Assembly (NCBI GenBank): GCA_022410635.1
Contig: JAJVDF010001214.1
Span: forward strand, 155,863-219,862
Origin: Tretioscincus oriximinensis
Lineage: Eukaryota; Chordata; Lepidosauria; Squamata; Gymnophthalmidae
DNA length: 64,000 bases
Direction: 5' to 3'
A program made the position numbers and the translations under genes. How positions within the stretch are numbered: position 1 is the first letter of the stretch; every line of letters begins with the position of its first letter. The notes under the pieces are model-generated. The model was not told the origin of the DNA and searched no databases. It was given only the letters and a program-made list of their open reading frames with translations. Below, in pieces: positions 36,039 to 49,215 of the stretch.

Positions 36039-36468
36039 CATTGATGGCAAACCTTTTGAGCTTGGCCTGTCAAAATCTGTTAAAAAAAAAGTAGCTTAGC
36101 TTGAGTGCTGTGTCACGTCTAGAAAATCCATAATTTTGTGATATTTATAGCTCAAGTGTAGTAAAAAAGGTTATATTTTTTATGCATATATTTATTAAAG
36201 AAGGAAAAACAAATAATTGTGATTGTTTGTAGCTGAATTTCATTTGCTAAATCTTCAATTGAAAGTTGGTATTTCATACACTTCAAGCCCAAGCAGGTGC
36301 TACTAACTTCATCTGTCAGTCAGTTTCTTTTATTGGTTTTAATATTATTTAATGCTGAGAAACTGCACATGCACCACTTTTTTTTTCAATTATTTTTTTC
36401 TAAATTGAATCTGGGCAGTGTCTTGCTGTGTCACATTTGACACGCATGTCATAGGTTAGCCATCACTA
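36039..36468 (-). mobile_element. hAT-like relic with a short transposase remnant
   Basis: Ends CATTGATGGCAAACCTTTTG and GTCATAGGTTAGCCATCACTA are inverted. Flanking octamers TAGTAGAA (36031-36038) and TATTAGGA (36469-36476) match at 6 of 8 positions, consistent with an old hAT target duplication. On the minus strand about 34 codons (36212-36319) stay open and include TCLGLKCMKY and SIEDLANEIQ, resembling the C-terminal region of ZBED/hAT-type transposases. This is a fossil. Confidence 0.5.
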
Positions 36469-38219
36469 TATTAGGAGATAGGAGTGATCTGTTGGTCCAT
36501 TTGTGCATATTATTTTAAAACGCACTATATGTTAATAGAGCAAAAAGCATCAATTCAAGATCTTCTCTTAAACTGCCTATTTTAATAATCCAAGCATAAT
36601 AGACTATATACTTGTGGATGTATTACAAAATATTTCCCAAAGGAAGGAAGGGAAAAAAAAGAAAGCAGGAAGAAAAAAACTTTTTTCACTGATCCTAATT
36701 CTGTACTAAGGAAGGGTCTAAAGTTTCTGTTGTGGACTAGAGGTCCATCAGATTCTTTTTTTCTGGAACATTACGAGGTCCAGTGTGGAAAGGATCATAG
36801 AAAGAAAGATTTCCTTTACTTCAATTATTGATACATACTTGTACATCCTCAACAACATGCTTGTGTGCATTCTGCAACAAATCTCACCCCTTTCACATCC
36901 ATATAAGTGTCTGTTCACATGAATGCAATGTGAACAAGCAATGGCTATTTCAGATTGATGATCTTTCCTAATTATGCAAATACCCAGAGAGTGTTAATAT
37001 TTATATATTATCATATTATATGAAATCAAAGTGTTCCAAACACATCCCTTTTGTAGTAATTTCAACCAGTAACCTTTATTTTATATTTCTAATTTGCTGT
37101 TAATCTGAAAAAGAGTTTGTGGAGTGGCTTTCCTAAGGCCACCTACTTTACATCAGAAGCAATATTTTATCTAGGGATTTTCTGCTTTACATTGTAGCCA
37201 CTATGCACTATATTATATCTTCTCTTGAAGATATGCATGTTTGTTCGTTATTTGTAGTTCACCATCCAAAGGTTCATTTTGCAAAAATCCCAGCACACAT
37301 GGATACTTGAGATAGACAAAATTTGGGGAATAAAAAACTATGAAAACTATGATTTTTTTTCCTTCTCTAGCCGTATATTGAAGATCAATGCAAGACACAC
37401 ATTTCTCACATTTTCTTACAGCAGCACTGTAAGTATAAGCAAGCCTATGACTAGTTCCCCAGATGTGGCCCCATATTGTATTGAGTACACACTGTTCTCT
37501 GTACAAATATGCTGCCAATCCATTAAAATAAAAATTAACTCTTTAAAATATTATTTCATCATATAGAATCTAAATTTTTTAACTTTATATAGCTTTTGTC
37601 ATATCAGTGAGTGCGTCATTTCCTCCATCTACAATGGAAATGTCATCAAACTTCATTCTGCTTCAGAGGAGGTCATTTCAGACAAGGTACCTTTTTTTTA
37701 AATATACATGGGAAGAAGTTCCATGAGAAATGCAATCTGAAAAAGAAAGAACTAGGAAGGTGCCTTGCCTTCCTGAAAAACAACAACTGAAGAGATAGAC
37801 CATGGTTCTATCTCAACCAGTATTCTCTAAAATACAAAGCAGAAATTGGTGACAGACTAATAAGTGGATGACAGTCAGTAATAATGAACAGTAAAATCAG
37901 AATCGTTTATGCTGGATCAATAGGTATGTGGTCTCCAACTTCCAGGAGCTAAAAGTTCAACGTTAATCTGTAATGCACCAGATGCACTGTTATGCACTGG
38001 CATGCTAAATCCAAAAGACAAATTGGCAGTCTGAGAAGAAGTCGATGAACTCTGAGGATGGGATAAGATGAGAAAAGAAATTATTTGGCCAGAAAGCAAC
38101 CAGGATATATTTTCTGCTGTCTTAGAAACAGAATGAATTCTAATGAATTTAGGGTGTGATCACACAGGACTTGTTAAAATCATATAAGGTAATTGTAAAA
38201 TCTTGTGTGTTTATGGAGA
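36469..38219. other. Intron 2, unique AT-rich DNA
   Basis: No gene or repeat family recognised apart from a purine-rich run (36637-36680). Confidence 0.5.
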
Positions 38220-38220
38220 T

Positions 38221-38828
38221 TAGGGTTGCTATAATCTAAGACACAATTTAGAAACTGGTCCCCCCAACCCCCCAACCCCCCTGATGGCACACCGCCACTC
38301 ACACCCCTTGGGCAGCACACGCACCTCGTGGTTATTTGAGTCCTTCTACACATACATCCACGACGGCACACACACACACCCTCACATGGTGGGGGCTAGC
38401 CGTGGCTACTGCCACTAGAACGAACAGCAACACACCAAACCTTTTTTGACCATGAGGTTCCCATCACATAGGAGCATTTCCTCAGTCTTAGTGCACTTTG
38501 CTAGGGTTGCTGCCGCTGCCGCCACTGTCTAAGCACTTAATTCCTTCCTCCCGCCTCCTCTACTAAGCAGAATAAGTGATGAAAAGAGCTGATCATCCAT
38601 CTCTCCAGCTCACCTGCTCTTTAGTGACCGTGTGGCTGCATGCGCACATAGACTAATGAATGGGTGAGAGGAAGATAGGTGAAGAATGAGGGGGCTGTGC
38701 TTGAGCTGTGGCTTGGTAAAAATCCCGGTAAAAATCTGGGATTTTTTTACTAAACCAGCTGGGACACAAATTCTTCTTGTCCACAAATCCAGGACATTCA
38801 CGGTTTTCTGGGACGTATGGCAACCTTA
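38221..38828. mobile_element. hAT-like non-autonomous element
   Basis: Starts TAGGGTTGCTATA and ends TATGGCAACCTTA, an inverted pair. The flanking octamers ATGGAGAT (38213-38220) and ATAGAGAT (38829-38836) differ at one base. Both features fit hAT insertion. The interior is GC-richer than its surroundings, contains a CA microsatellite near 38366-38380 and lacks a transposase frame. Confidence 0.7.
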
Positions 38829-39732
38829 ATAGAGATCCTCCTGCCAGACCTCAAGAGGAGTCTGATGTTTCAATGAAGGATGTTCATTTGATCTAGAATT
38901 GCATGGTCCTGGCCCGATAAATGTGTGTCTTTCATTTCCAGTTACATATTCACACAGGTAATTAATTCATTAAATGGCTGGCTATGCCAAATTAACAGAT
39001 CCCTCAATATGTTTGGGTAACATTTTAATTAACTGTTATTGAATATGAAAACATCCTAAAACAAACAAAACATAGAGAAAGAGCCAAATCTACTGAACAC
39101 TGAGCAAATAAGCAAGGCAAATGCTGATAGCACTCCTTAGTTAATGCATATTGATTGAAAACCACACTGAAGTAAGCTGATACATGCTTTGGTTTTTATT
39201 CTGGTTAGGTAATAAATTATTACTGGTTGAATGAACACAAAATGTTTAGAAAGAGATCCAAAATGACAGGAAAAAAGCTCACTGTAAACATATAAGCCTA
39301 ATCTAAGTGTGATGGTATTACCGCGTTACTGCAATGAAATGACTGGTGAGATAAAACAAAGCTTTGACAGAGCTTATATACCAACATTGTGTTTTTACAT
39401 GGTTTTAGGACAGGTAAGAAGTCAAGATGAACAAACAAACAAGGCGATTAAAACAAAATAAAACGAAAACAAAATTTCCGAGTGTCAAATATATAATATA
39501 GCATAATAGCATGGAGGAAAAGACTGCCATTTAGCAAAATCCTAGGGGGGGAAAAGACCTGGTGTCTCCTTGCAGTATCACTTGAACAAACTTTACTTAA
39601 AAAGTGCAAAGTCTGGTTTGTGTTGGCAAATTTGTATGAACAGTTTGTGCTGGAATGAACATGTGTCAAACTGAACATACAGTTGTTCATTTATTCATGA
39701 CCAAATGAACCAAAGTACCCTTTCTTTCCCTA

Positions 39733-39850
39733 GCATCTGAAGATACAGTAATTTCATGCCACCTACTTTCCTCTTCTTAGTCTCTAACATGCTACAAGCT
39801 CCCCTTGCTGGACTTTCAACAAGGACTAACTTGACTATTTCTTTGAAATC
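39733..39850 (+). mobile_element. Degenerate Penelope-like terminal repeat
   Basis: GCATCTGAAGA, CATGCCACCTACTTTC, CTTCTTAGTCTCTAACATGC, CTCCCCTTGCTGGACTTTC, then ACTAAC..GACTATTTCTTTGAAAT follow the order of the repeat at 53834-53956. The stem II and GAAA part of the ribozyme-like motif are lost. An old copy. Confidence 0.65.
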
Positions 39851-40194
39851 TACAAACTACACTTGGCAGTCACAAACAAAACTGTACAACTGAGCTGTCC
39901 ATCGGAGGGAGTGGAGGAACTGTACATGTTTTCATGTTCAAACAGGTTTGAACATGAAATGCTTGCCCGATTGTTTGATAAGTTAATTTGTCAGTGAATC
40001 AAATGAATTTAAGTTTGGTTTGCTTGCAAACTGAATACAAAAATGGTGTTTGTGCACATCCCCAACTGTGTAAATTATTCCATACGTTGAGGAATATTAC
40101 TGGGAAGAATGGTAATTTCTGCACCAGGGACTATATCCAGGAACAAGGACTTATCATCTGTATGTTGATGCAGACAACAACATCATTATGATAC

Positions 40195-40340
40195 TGTTCC
40201 AGTATGTACTTTTAATCCATCTCTAGTCCAGAAGTATTGGAATAAAGCAAGATAAAATGTTTGATTCCTCCCAACTGGTTCTGAAGTCCAGTTCTTCAAA
40301 CTGAATATGGAACTAAAACTGTGTGTCAGGACAGTACCGA
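40195..40340. mobile_element. Palindromic MITE (CTTTTAATC family)
   Basis: GTACTTTTAATCCATCTCTA with CAGAAGTATTGGAATAAAGC is answered by CTGAAGTCCAGTTCTTCAAA and GAACTAAAACTGTGTGTC. Same family as 24425-24545. Confidence 0.55.
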
Positions 40341-43300
40341 TGTGGATGGCAGGTTCCTGTTCTAGAAAGTGCCAATATCTCATTTACTACATTATTTAGT
40401 CACAAAGTGACAGTATATCAAGCAAGCCATCTCCTGTGTACCCTAACCAGGCAGGTCTATGTATTGAGGAAGTTTACCTACAAGTATTTGTATCCCAAGT
40501 CATACCTAGATCAGAATAATTACGATTGTGACTGACTTACAGCAGAACATGAGCATGTTGAATAATTATAACTCCCTTTTCTAGTTGTTGTTTTTCTCAT
40601 ACAATTCACTGCTTTTTGCATAATTCTTCCAAAAATATGTAAGTCAGGGCCTTTTATTTATTTATTTTTGTGCAGCAAGTAGTTAACTGAAGGAGTGTTT
40701 CACCACAGGGCAGGCCCGTTTCAAATCCATTAGCACAGATTTATGTTAAAATATATGCCAAGATTGAGGTTTAGCATGTGGTGTAGAATAATTAATTGAA
40801 TAAGATATCAAATGGATGTTTTTGAAGTTGTAAATTTAGCCGAGAAAGGAAGGAAGATCGCCCCAGTGTTTGAAATTGCATCAGCCGTGTTTGTGTGGCA
40901 TTGTTGGGGCAGTGATTACAGAGAGAAATCAACACTGTTTGATTAATCAAATCAATTTTCTATTGTAACAATGCAAAGATGTTATGTCTGCTGGCAGTCT
41001 GATTTGAAGTCAAATGTCTATGGATTAATGAGTGAAGGATGATTGCTTCCAAGGCTGTTTTCACAAGCCCAAGATTTGGAAGGGGAATTGGAAATGTTTA
41101 CAACTAGCTAGCGATATCTGGCAGCATAATTTTTGTTTCAAGATTCCAGATGGGCTGTCTTTATGACAATTATCACATGAAATTAAACAATATTCTTGAG
41201 TGCATTCATTTAAACTATAGTCATGGATCATCATGTAGTTGAGAAAAGGAGGTCAGAATGTAAAATGAGCCAAAATGCAAACAACAGATTAGTATAGTGT
41301 TATTGATTCATTACATCAATTTATAATTCAAGTTGTGAAGGTGGCAGCTGTATGCCAGAGACATAACTCGAGTGCAAAGTAAACTTTGGGTTTTTTTGCA
41401 CAGAACATCAGTATGTTGAACACACATTGATGACATTTGCATGGGCCAATTGGCTTATTGTAAATGTGTTCCTGCTCATAAAGACTACATAAAGCAACAA
41501 AAGCTATGTGCGCCACCCTTTGATTGGCCACCCTGAGACCTTCAGGTATAGGGCGAGATACAATTACAAATAAATAAATAAATAAATAAATAATACTACG
41601 GCATTTCTTGGGAAACACAAACACTGAGGGAGTGTGCTGACCACAAGGGTCCTGAATCAAGCACAGAATCTATTCTCAGGATTGTTCCCCATGGGAGATT
41701 ACCCTAAAGGCATCTCCCATTCCAATCCAAACTGGGTTTCTTTCCTACTGCTACTAAGTGGATAGGAGGCTGAAGCAGGATCAGTTTAGGCTGCATTCCA
41801 AAGTTGTATAAAATTTCACCAGACTCCAGAAGATGGTATACTTCCAGGACTGTAGGGAAAAATACCCTGTCTACAGTTTTATAGGCCTGGTCATATATTA
41901 TGCCTTCCACTATGAATGTTCTCTGTGCCATGCCCTATAACCTACAGTATGGAAAGTACTATTTAGGTTTGACCTATCTCTCGCCATTCCACTTTTTGTG
42001 GGGCATGAAGAGTAATGTTGCCTTGTGTACCGTCCAATGTAAACACAAACCACTGTTCAACTTGCAAAATACTTTGGCTTTGAGTCAAAAACATTTTTTG
42101 TTGTTTTAAAATTCCTGCACTTAAGCTTTAACGTAATGTAAAAAGATCAAACTTTTACATTTTACATATTTTACATTTTTCAGAGGTTAAGTGCTATGAT
42201 ACCTTTTAATGTGCTAAACCATTTGCTCATTGAAGAATAAATCTCATAAACTACTCTAGCATAAAAGAAAGCTCATCTACTATTAGAGGAAGCTTCCTGG
42301 AATTAATTCAGGTTCCATTTTACATTTCCCTTGGTCCCTTTTCTTGATGGAGAAGACTGTTTGCTCTGGTTCAAAACTAAATTGATGGTATATAAATGCC
42401 CCCTTTTGCGTTGAACATTTAATTTTGCAGATTAGAAGGGAAAAAGAAATCCTCGTTCTGATGTTTCATCTCATTCCCCATGGTGCTATAGACAAATAAG
42501 AAGCATATAGCTTAGTGAATCAAGATTATAGTACAACTTCTCAAGAGAAAATTGGCTGGCTTTCACTCACTACATAAAAAATGGCCAATTAAATATGGAA
42601 ACAGCAAGAAACCCAAGTCTTCCTGTTGCGAAACATGAAAATTAAATTTCTTTATGCATTGGTTTGCCCTTCTTTCCCATCTTAGGTTTAGTTTAATGTT
42701 GTTCCCTGATCTTCATCTTATGGCTGAGTGATGCCAAGACTTGATTTCAGATGTCTAATTTACTCTGCTTGGCTTTTATTCAGGAGATATTCTTATTGAC
42801 TTCCACACAATTATCAGGGCCACTTTAGAGACAGCCTGAAATCAAGGAGCAGAACACTCAGATTGTATTATTTTGGCAACAAGCAATAGATCATGCATTT
42901 GTGCCCACATCAAGATAAGATGTCAGTAGTAATTATAGGGCTTTCTGCTTTGTGTTGACATTTTGTTCTTTTAAGATGCTTGAAACAATACAGAGAAGGT
43001 CAGATTTTGGTGGAAGCTGGAACTCAGATCAAGTTTACAAAATTCAGTAAACTGTATTTTATGGATCTGAATGATTCTATCATGAGAATGAATTAAAATG
43101 TTGACAGTAGTTCAAATCCAGCTTGTTTTTAGCAAAATAAAATGAACTATACCAGAGACCACATTTTCATCTTCAAAGAAATGGCAGAAATGACACTTCA
43201 ATAGTGCATGCCATTACGCGGTAGTAGTGGTACCTGAATGTGACTCGTTTTCCCACAGTAATATTCTGAAACTGTATCATGGATGAGATATTGTTCTAAA

Positions 43301-44257
43301 GGGGGGAATGGTAGTTCTATAGATATGGAGAGAGGGATCAAGTAATACATAGAACAGGATAAATGCTCTTGAACCTTTATGCTGTGTATCTCTGTGGCAT
43401 AGAGCACAAATATCTAAAAACAAACCCCAAAACTGATGATCACAATTATTTTTGTTTGCCTGTTTGTTTCTCAAGTATAGGGAAGTTAGCTCCTTCCTTT
43501 GTCATGGGCAACACATTCTCTTCTGCCAGCCTGTTTGGTACAAGAAAGTATTTTCTGTTGCCTGCTATTGCAGAAGAAAAATATTCTCCTTGTCTGGGAC
43601 CGCCTAGAGGGAGTTAGAATATTGTTTACTTTATGTGATTCTTTCTTATGGTATGATGGTGCCAATGCTTGTCTGTGTCATGGTAGAACTCCAGTCACTC
43701 TAATGAATCTTTTGATGAATAACTTGGAAAGTTCAATAAGGTTGTTAGCTATGACTCCATCTATTCACATTTAAAAATCAACTTAAAGGCAACAGCATGC
43801 AGTCAGCAGTGTTTCCACTGGAAACTATATAATGGATTTTAGAAATGCATTTTCAATCTTTAGTGTAATTTAAGATGTAGACATTACCCATTTGTTAACA
43901 AAGTGTTCTGCTGAAATGCATTCCTAGTCATGGAGATTGGCCCAAAGCTTGTGAGGGCTCTTTTGGGAATTAGTGTAGTATTGTTGTGAAACTGTCCCAG
44001 ACCATGCCTTGCTGAGGTTCAGACCAGGAAGGTAGCTATCTGCCTAGACTTATGAAAGCGGATCTTGGCAAAATAAAAATACAAATGTCCAAACATTCAT
44101 TAGATTGTTCTAAAGATAAAACTCTGGCAGTGCCAATGACTGAAGTGTTTGCAAAGTATCTGCAAAATGTCTGGACCTGCATGGTCTGATATGATTCCTC
44201 ACAAGAGCATAGAAAGGTGACCAACTTCTTTAATAGGTGAACATTTTGTGTCCTTCT
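40341..44257. other. Intron 2, mostly unique DNA
   Basis: No gene. A SINE tail lies at 41527-41596. The rest is AT-rich without recognised repeats. Confidence 0.5.
41527..41596 (+). mobile_element. SINE/LINE 3' tail with (AAAT)n
   Basis: GGCCACCCTGAGACCTTCAG, GGGCGAGATACAA and then at least six TAAA units. Same tail as at 34932-34986. Confidence 0.65.
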
Positions 44258-44358
44258 GTTTGTGAATGCCCAGATCTAGTTGGACCACTGCGTAAGACAG
44301 AATGCTGGGATAGATGGGCTGTGGCCCAATTCAGTAGAACTCTTCTTATGTTCTCATG
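44258..44358 (+). mobile_element. CR1 LINE 3' end fragment
   Basis: TGCCCAGATCTAGTTGG, then AGAATGCTGGGATAGATGGG, CCCAATTCAGTAGAACTC and TTCTTATGTTCT repeat the 3' end of the 13866-15380 element. Confidence 0.8.
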
Positions 44359-45280
44359 TTTTGGTGTCCAATACTCTGCCCACCATAAAAAAGTCCCATT
44401 CTTTACCAGAGATCATTTTCCCATTTCAGTTCCTTTCACTCAGAGAAGTGGCTGACATTCGACCAACATGCCACCATCACTGCTGTGAGCAATAAGAGAC
44501 CTTACAAAGATTGCTCTAAAGAAATCTGTGTTTAGAGCTGCGTCTCTGTCCTCATGCAGATTCTACTTATGAGGCATGCTTGAGGAAACCATTAAAACAG
44601 TAGAAATGACAGAAAGGCTCTGGCCAGGAAGCTAGAAATAGCCATAGGGCTCAACTGGTGACAGTAGCAGCAGAAATGTTCTGCCAGCTTTTTCCCATAT
44701 TTCTGTCATTATTGAGGTTTGTGCCACCCAGCATGAATTTGCTTGTTCTTTACCTGGGCGATAGTACTGCTTCTGTTTGACCTTTAATCCATGCATAGGC
44801 TTCTTTAAAAAGAAAAAAAAATCAGTTTGAAAAATAGTACTGGCACTCCAATGATTTTCAGATGCTATGGGCTATCAGGCAGCTGTGTTTCGGGGAGCTA
44901 TGGCACAGAAATGTTGTTTTGTTTGCTTATTTGTGAGCAATTAGAGAGATTAAAAGTGGGAAAGGAACATTGGCATCTGCAAGCTACTATCTCCAAGTCA
45001 CTTTTGAGCTGCTGTGTGTGCACTTGCTTTTGTTCCACAATTTCATCACAGCCTTTGTAATCTTAGATTAATTTGACATTTTTGTCCCACTAAGGGACTT
45101 GCATATTGTGGGGTCCCTTGGGCACTACAGTTGGGATTAGGGAACTTAAAATTAGTCCCCCAACATTCCTTGTGGCTGAAACTCTTGGAGCTTCTAAAAG
45201 ATGTTGTTGATTTTTTGTGGTTTTCTGCATTTTGAGAAAAAAAGTACCACTTTTTCTTTTTTCAAGCACAGCCGCATTTC

Positions 45281-45415
45281 ATAGAATCATAGAATCATAG
45301 AGTCGGAAGGGACCTCCAGGGTCATCGGGTCCAACCCCCTGCTCAATGCAGGATTCATTAAACCATCCCAGACAGATGACTGTCCAGTCTCTGTTTGAAA
45401 ACTTCCAGGGTTCTT
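45281..45415 (-). mobile_element. CR1 LINE 3' end with CATAGAAT octamer repeats, minus strand
   Basis: Begins with the octamer repeats CATAGAATCATAGAATCATA (the complement of the CR1-diagnostic ATTCTATG tail), then GTCGGAAGGGACCTCCAGGG and CCAACCCCCTGC. This is a different CR1 subfamily from the copies at 16.7 and 48.6 kb. Confidence 0.85.
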
Positions 45416-45609
45416 AAGATACCATATATGCACTGTCTAGCAAAATGTAGATCTTCCTCAGCATTTACGTTTCACACAAAAAATCCTGTTTAATTTTTCA
45501 GGGGGAAACAAGGCATTACTCAATTGCTAGTCAAAATGCAAATAATATTTGCAATATTATTATAAATTGAAAAAACGAACAAATAATATGCCAATATTAA
45601 TACATTTAA

Positions 45610-45695
45610 TATATACTGCTCAAAACAATTAAGGGAACACTTAGTGTTACACTGTTATGTCAACGTGTTCCCTTAATTGTTTTGAGCAGTATATA
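45610..45695. mobile_element. Tc1-type MITE made only of terminal inverted repeats
   Basis: Arms 45610-45640 and 45665-45695 are exact 31-bp inverted copies beginning TATATACTGCTCAAAA and containing AAGGGAACAC. The spacer is 24 bases. The end sequence resembles the termini of a Tc1-like family widespread in fishes, and TA flanks fit mariner-superfamily targeting. No transposase remains. Confidence 0.75.
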
Positions 45696-45700
45696 TATTA

Positions 45701-47549
45701 AAAATGTTGGTCCAGTAACTCCCAGTGCTGATAAACCGGAGCTTTGACCTAGATTTGGTTTACCCACTGAAAGTTTGATAAAATTCAATGTCAGAGTAAA
45801 TCTGGAAGGCACATTGAGAAAAAAGAAAGTGGGCATTAAAAATGGAACGCAGGAAACAATCTGTCTCTTTTCTTGTGCAGTCCAAATTCTGGGCAGCGTA
45901 TGGCATGAACAGGAAAGAAGAATGTGGAAACCAGCCAGGGAATTTGACCTCCTTCTCCTACTGCCATAGCAAATCTCTCCAAATCTTTCCTTCCAGCCTT
46001 TTTCTCTTGGAAGCTGTGCCTACATTTATATGGAAGCTTATTTTGTCAGGATGTTATTTACACTAATTGCAAAACAGAATTTCTCTAAGGTAATGAGTGT
46101 TCTGCCATGTTTGTAAATTTTGCAAACTGGCAGAAATGTTGTGTGGCAAACCATTGCCAATCCTACTTCAGAGTCTGCTTCCTCACCATTTTTTCCCCGG
46201 GAAATGAAAATAGCCTATTCATATTGCTTTCAAACCTTTGGATATATGTCGAGTTATAGTTCAACAGACACAACTTGTTACAGAAAAGCTAAAGAAAGTT
46301 TAATAATGATTCCAGGATACCATGATGAATGATAACTCATTAAAATTCCAGGGACAATCTGTGTTTTCTTTTTGACAGAATCCTGACAAAAGCCAAAGAC
46401 CTTTGCTAAAATGCCAAAGGAAGTCAAGCCGATTTTAAGTCTGCTAATCCAATTTAACCATAATGGAAAATAATTGTAGCCGGTGACTTTTTTAACAGTA
46501 GCTTCAGTGCTTTCTTGGTAGATTTTTTCAGGAAAATATTTGTTGAGAGCACTTGTTCATTGCATTGGTTCTTAAGCCATGGCATATCTTGAAAATGTCT
46601 TTCATTGATTCACGGAACAGAATTCCAGAACTTTTATGGAATTTTGGAGGTCTATGGATCAGGACTATATTTGAAAGAGGAAGTGGTTGCTTCCTCTGTT
46701 ACTGGAAATATCTAGAGGTCATCATAGATTATATCAAATAACCATGTATCCCAAGCATTCACCAGAGCTTGTTTTGAGAAGAAAGCCAAAGAGATTCTAG
46801 AGTAGGTGTCACAGTCTTCTGACTTGCTTGTATAGGAAGCTGTACACAAAAACTATGGATATTAGTGAACTGAAGTCCATTGTCCAAAAGGGTGAGGTAA
46901 GATTCTTCAGAAACATTGGCAGAAGCTAATGTCTGATTATGCACCATGTTTGCAGCAAGTCATAATAGCAAAAGAGGGTTCTACTAAGTACTTAACACAC
47001 TGGTCATGAAGGGGTTGAATAATTCTGTGGATGCAGTAGTCACTAAAAGTTGCATTTCATGATGGATTTGGAGAAATTACTTTTTATATTAGTTGAGCTG
47101 AGTTATTTGAATAATTCTTGTCTGATTTATTTTCTTTTTTCTGTCTTTCAAAAACAGCTGAATGTTTATAAACCTATTTTGCAGTTGAATTCAATAATTT
47201 TGACTGCAACTATACGTATTAGGTAGCATTTTTAATGCAGCATTTTAGAACTTTGTACAGGGACAGTTTTTTTCCTACATCCAAATGTGACTTACTTATT
47301 GCACTATACTTTATCTCTACTATTAATGAGATTTACATCAACAAGTCTGCTCCGAGGTCTGCTGAGATCTGCTGTTGGTCTTTATGGAATAATGGCAGAG
47401 CTTGTAGCTTTGGACTTAGCATGCATGTGCCTGTGGCAATGGCAGCCCCTGGCACCCAACGCATATTCTCCTCAATAGCCTCTAAGTAGCCTGTTTGCCA
47501 CTGCTAGCTCCCTCCTCTGCCCTTTGCCTTCCCAGGTCTGCATTTTGTG
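45701..47549. other. Intron 2, unique DNA
   Basis: No gene or repeat family recognised. Confidence 0.5.
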
Positions 47550-47643
47550 GGTATTCCACTGGTTCCATAATAAAGCACCATTTGATCTGCTTTATTCTGA
47601 AATATCCTAGAATAGAATAAATATGTCACATCTAGATGACTGC
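47550..47643. mobile_element. Degenerate palindromic MITE (TATTCCAC family)
   Basis: GGTATTCCACTGGTTCCATA with ATAAAGCA is answered by TGCTTTATTCTGAAATATCC and GAATAAATATGTCACATCTA. Organisation matches the copy at 1566-1704. Confidence 0.55.
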
Positions 47644-47794
47644 AGCTTGTTGTTTCTGTCTATGATGATAGAACCTGATTTATGTTGATTGTTAGTTTAT
47701 GTTGATGTAATTATTATATGAATATGCATAACAGTCGATATGTAGTGTACACTCATTGTTTTTGAAGGATAGTGATGGTGGATTAGAATTAGAA

Positions 47795-47856
47795 AAAATA
47801 GAAGAAGGGGAAGAAAAGGAGAAGAAAAAGAAAGAGGAAAAAGAAGAAAAGAAGTA
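47795..47856. repeat. Polypurine tract
   Basis: About 60 bases almost purely A and G on the plus strand, followed by TAG triplets. The complementary open frame (Ser/Phe/Leu-rich) is a by-product. Confidence 0.85.
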
Positions 47857-48629
47857 GTAGTAATAGCAATCGTGGTGGCATTAATAGTCTGGGAATACTC
47901 AAAGGTCCTTGAAAAGCTAATTCCATGGTGCAATTCACCAAATACTGCCCAGACTGAAATAAAACAGACTACTGCCTGCTCCAGCGACGCAGATAAATTG
48001 TTATTAGTTGTCCCTTTGAGAGTATATTCTCTTTGAATGGAAGCAGTTTTAAATTGTTGCAGAAGGCTACAGTTTAAAACATGATTAAAACCCCTGCACT
48101 AATATACTCCTGTGTTCCCAGCTATTAATATTTAATGGCACTGAAATAAAACCCAAGATTTACCAGTTTTATTAATCAAGTCATTCAAGTAGAAAACCAG
48201 TTGGTCCCTATTGCAGTGGGGTATAGATGTTCTGTTAGGAGTTAGACAGATTGAATTTGTTGCAATCTTTGTTCACTTATGTGGTAGTAGATTTCTGCGA
48301 TAGGGAAAGCAAACAGAAAAGAGATTTATTACTTTTTACTGTGGGATAACCCCACGGTGCTTTTGAAGTGCATTCAATGCTGCTTTAATGTGGCATCCCA
48401 GTGGAACTGTACTTGTCCTGTTGTTGTGAGAATATAAGTGTGCCTTAGGGCTCTTGAACAGCAGGTACTCATCAGTGGCTTGAGTAACAGACTCTCAAAG
48501 TGGCTTGAACACAAATATACATTATTTTCTGCTTCTGCTGGAGACCATGTTTCCTTTGTAACATCACTGAATACAGGAAGTAGCCCTGAACATTATAACC
48601 TGCTTTCCAAGGTAACTGTTAGGACACAA

Positions 48630-49215
48630 GAAACATAAGAACGTAAGAAAAGCTATACTGGATCAGGCCAGAGGCCATCTAATCCAGCATTCAGTCTCAC
48701 ACAGAGTCCCACCAGATGCACCTGGGCAGTCTGAGCAGAAGAAAGCAAAATATGCTCCTGTTCATGACTCCCTGCAAATGGTATTTCAGGAGTCCTGCCT
48801 GCTGCTCCATCCCGGAGGCAACATCCAGACAACCATCCTAGTACCCATTTATATACCCTTAGTGTCCATAAACTTGTCTAGTCCTGTCTTGAAGCTATCC
48901 AAGCTGTTAGCTACCACCACCTCTTTGTGAAGTAAATTTCACAGGCCGATGACCCTCTGGGTGAAAAAATACTTTATTTTGTCTGTTCTCACTTTTCTGC
49001 CCATCAGTTTTGAGGAGTGCCCCCTGTTCCTAGTGTTGTGTGATAGAGAAAACATTTTTTCTCTATTCACCCTATCCAACCCATGCATGATTTTGTACAC
49101 TTCAATCAGATCATCTCTCAACTGTTGCCTTTTGAGGCTGAAGAGGCCCAGACGTTGCAGCCTGACTTCATAAGGGAGGTCATACTCCATTGACACTGTG
49201 ACAATTTCCATCGCT
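48630..49215 (-). mobile_element. CR1 LINE 3' fragment, minus strand
   Basis: Complemented tail (ACATAAGAACGTAAGAAAAG, CTGGATCAGGCCAGAGGCC) leads into complemented coding sequence. On the minus strand 90 codons (49211-48939) remain open and include RRQ-like LKRQQLRDDLIEVYKIMHG and FFTQRVIGL, the C-terminal part of CR1 ORF2. It is a less decayed relative of the copy at 13866-15380. Confidence 0.88.
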
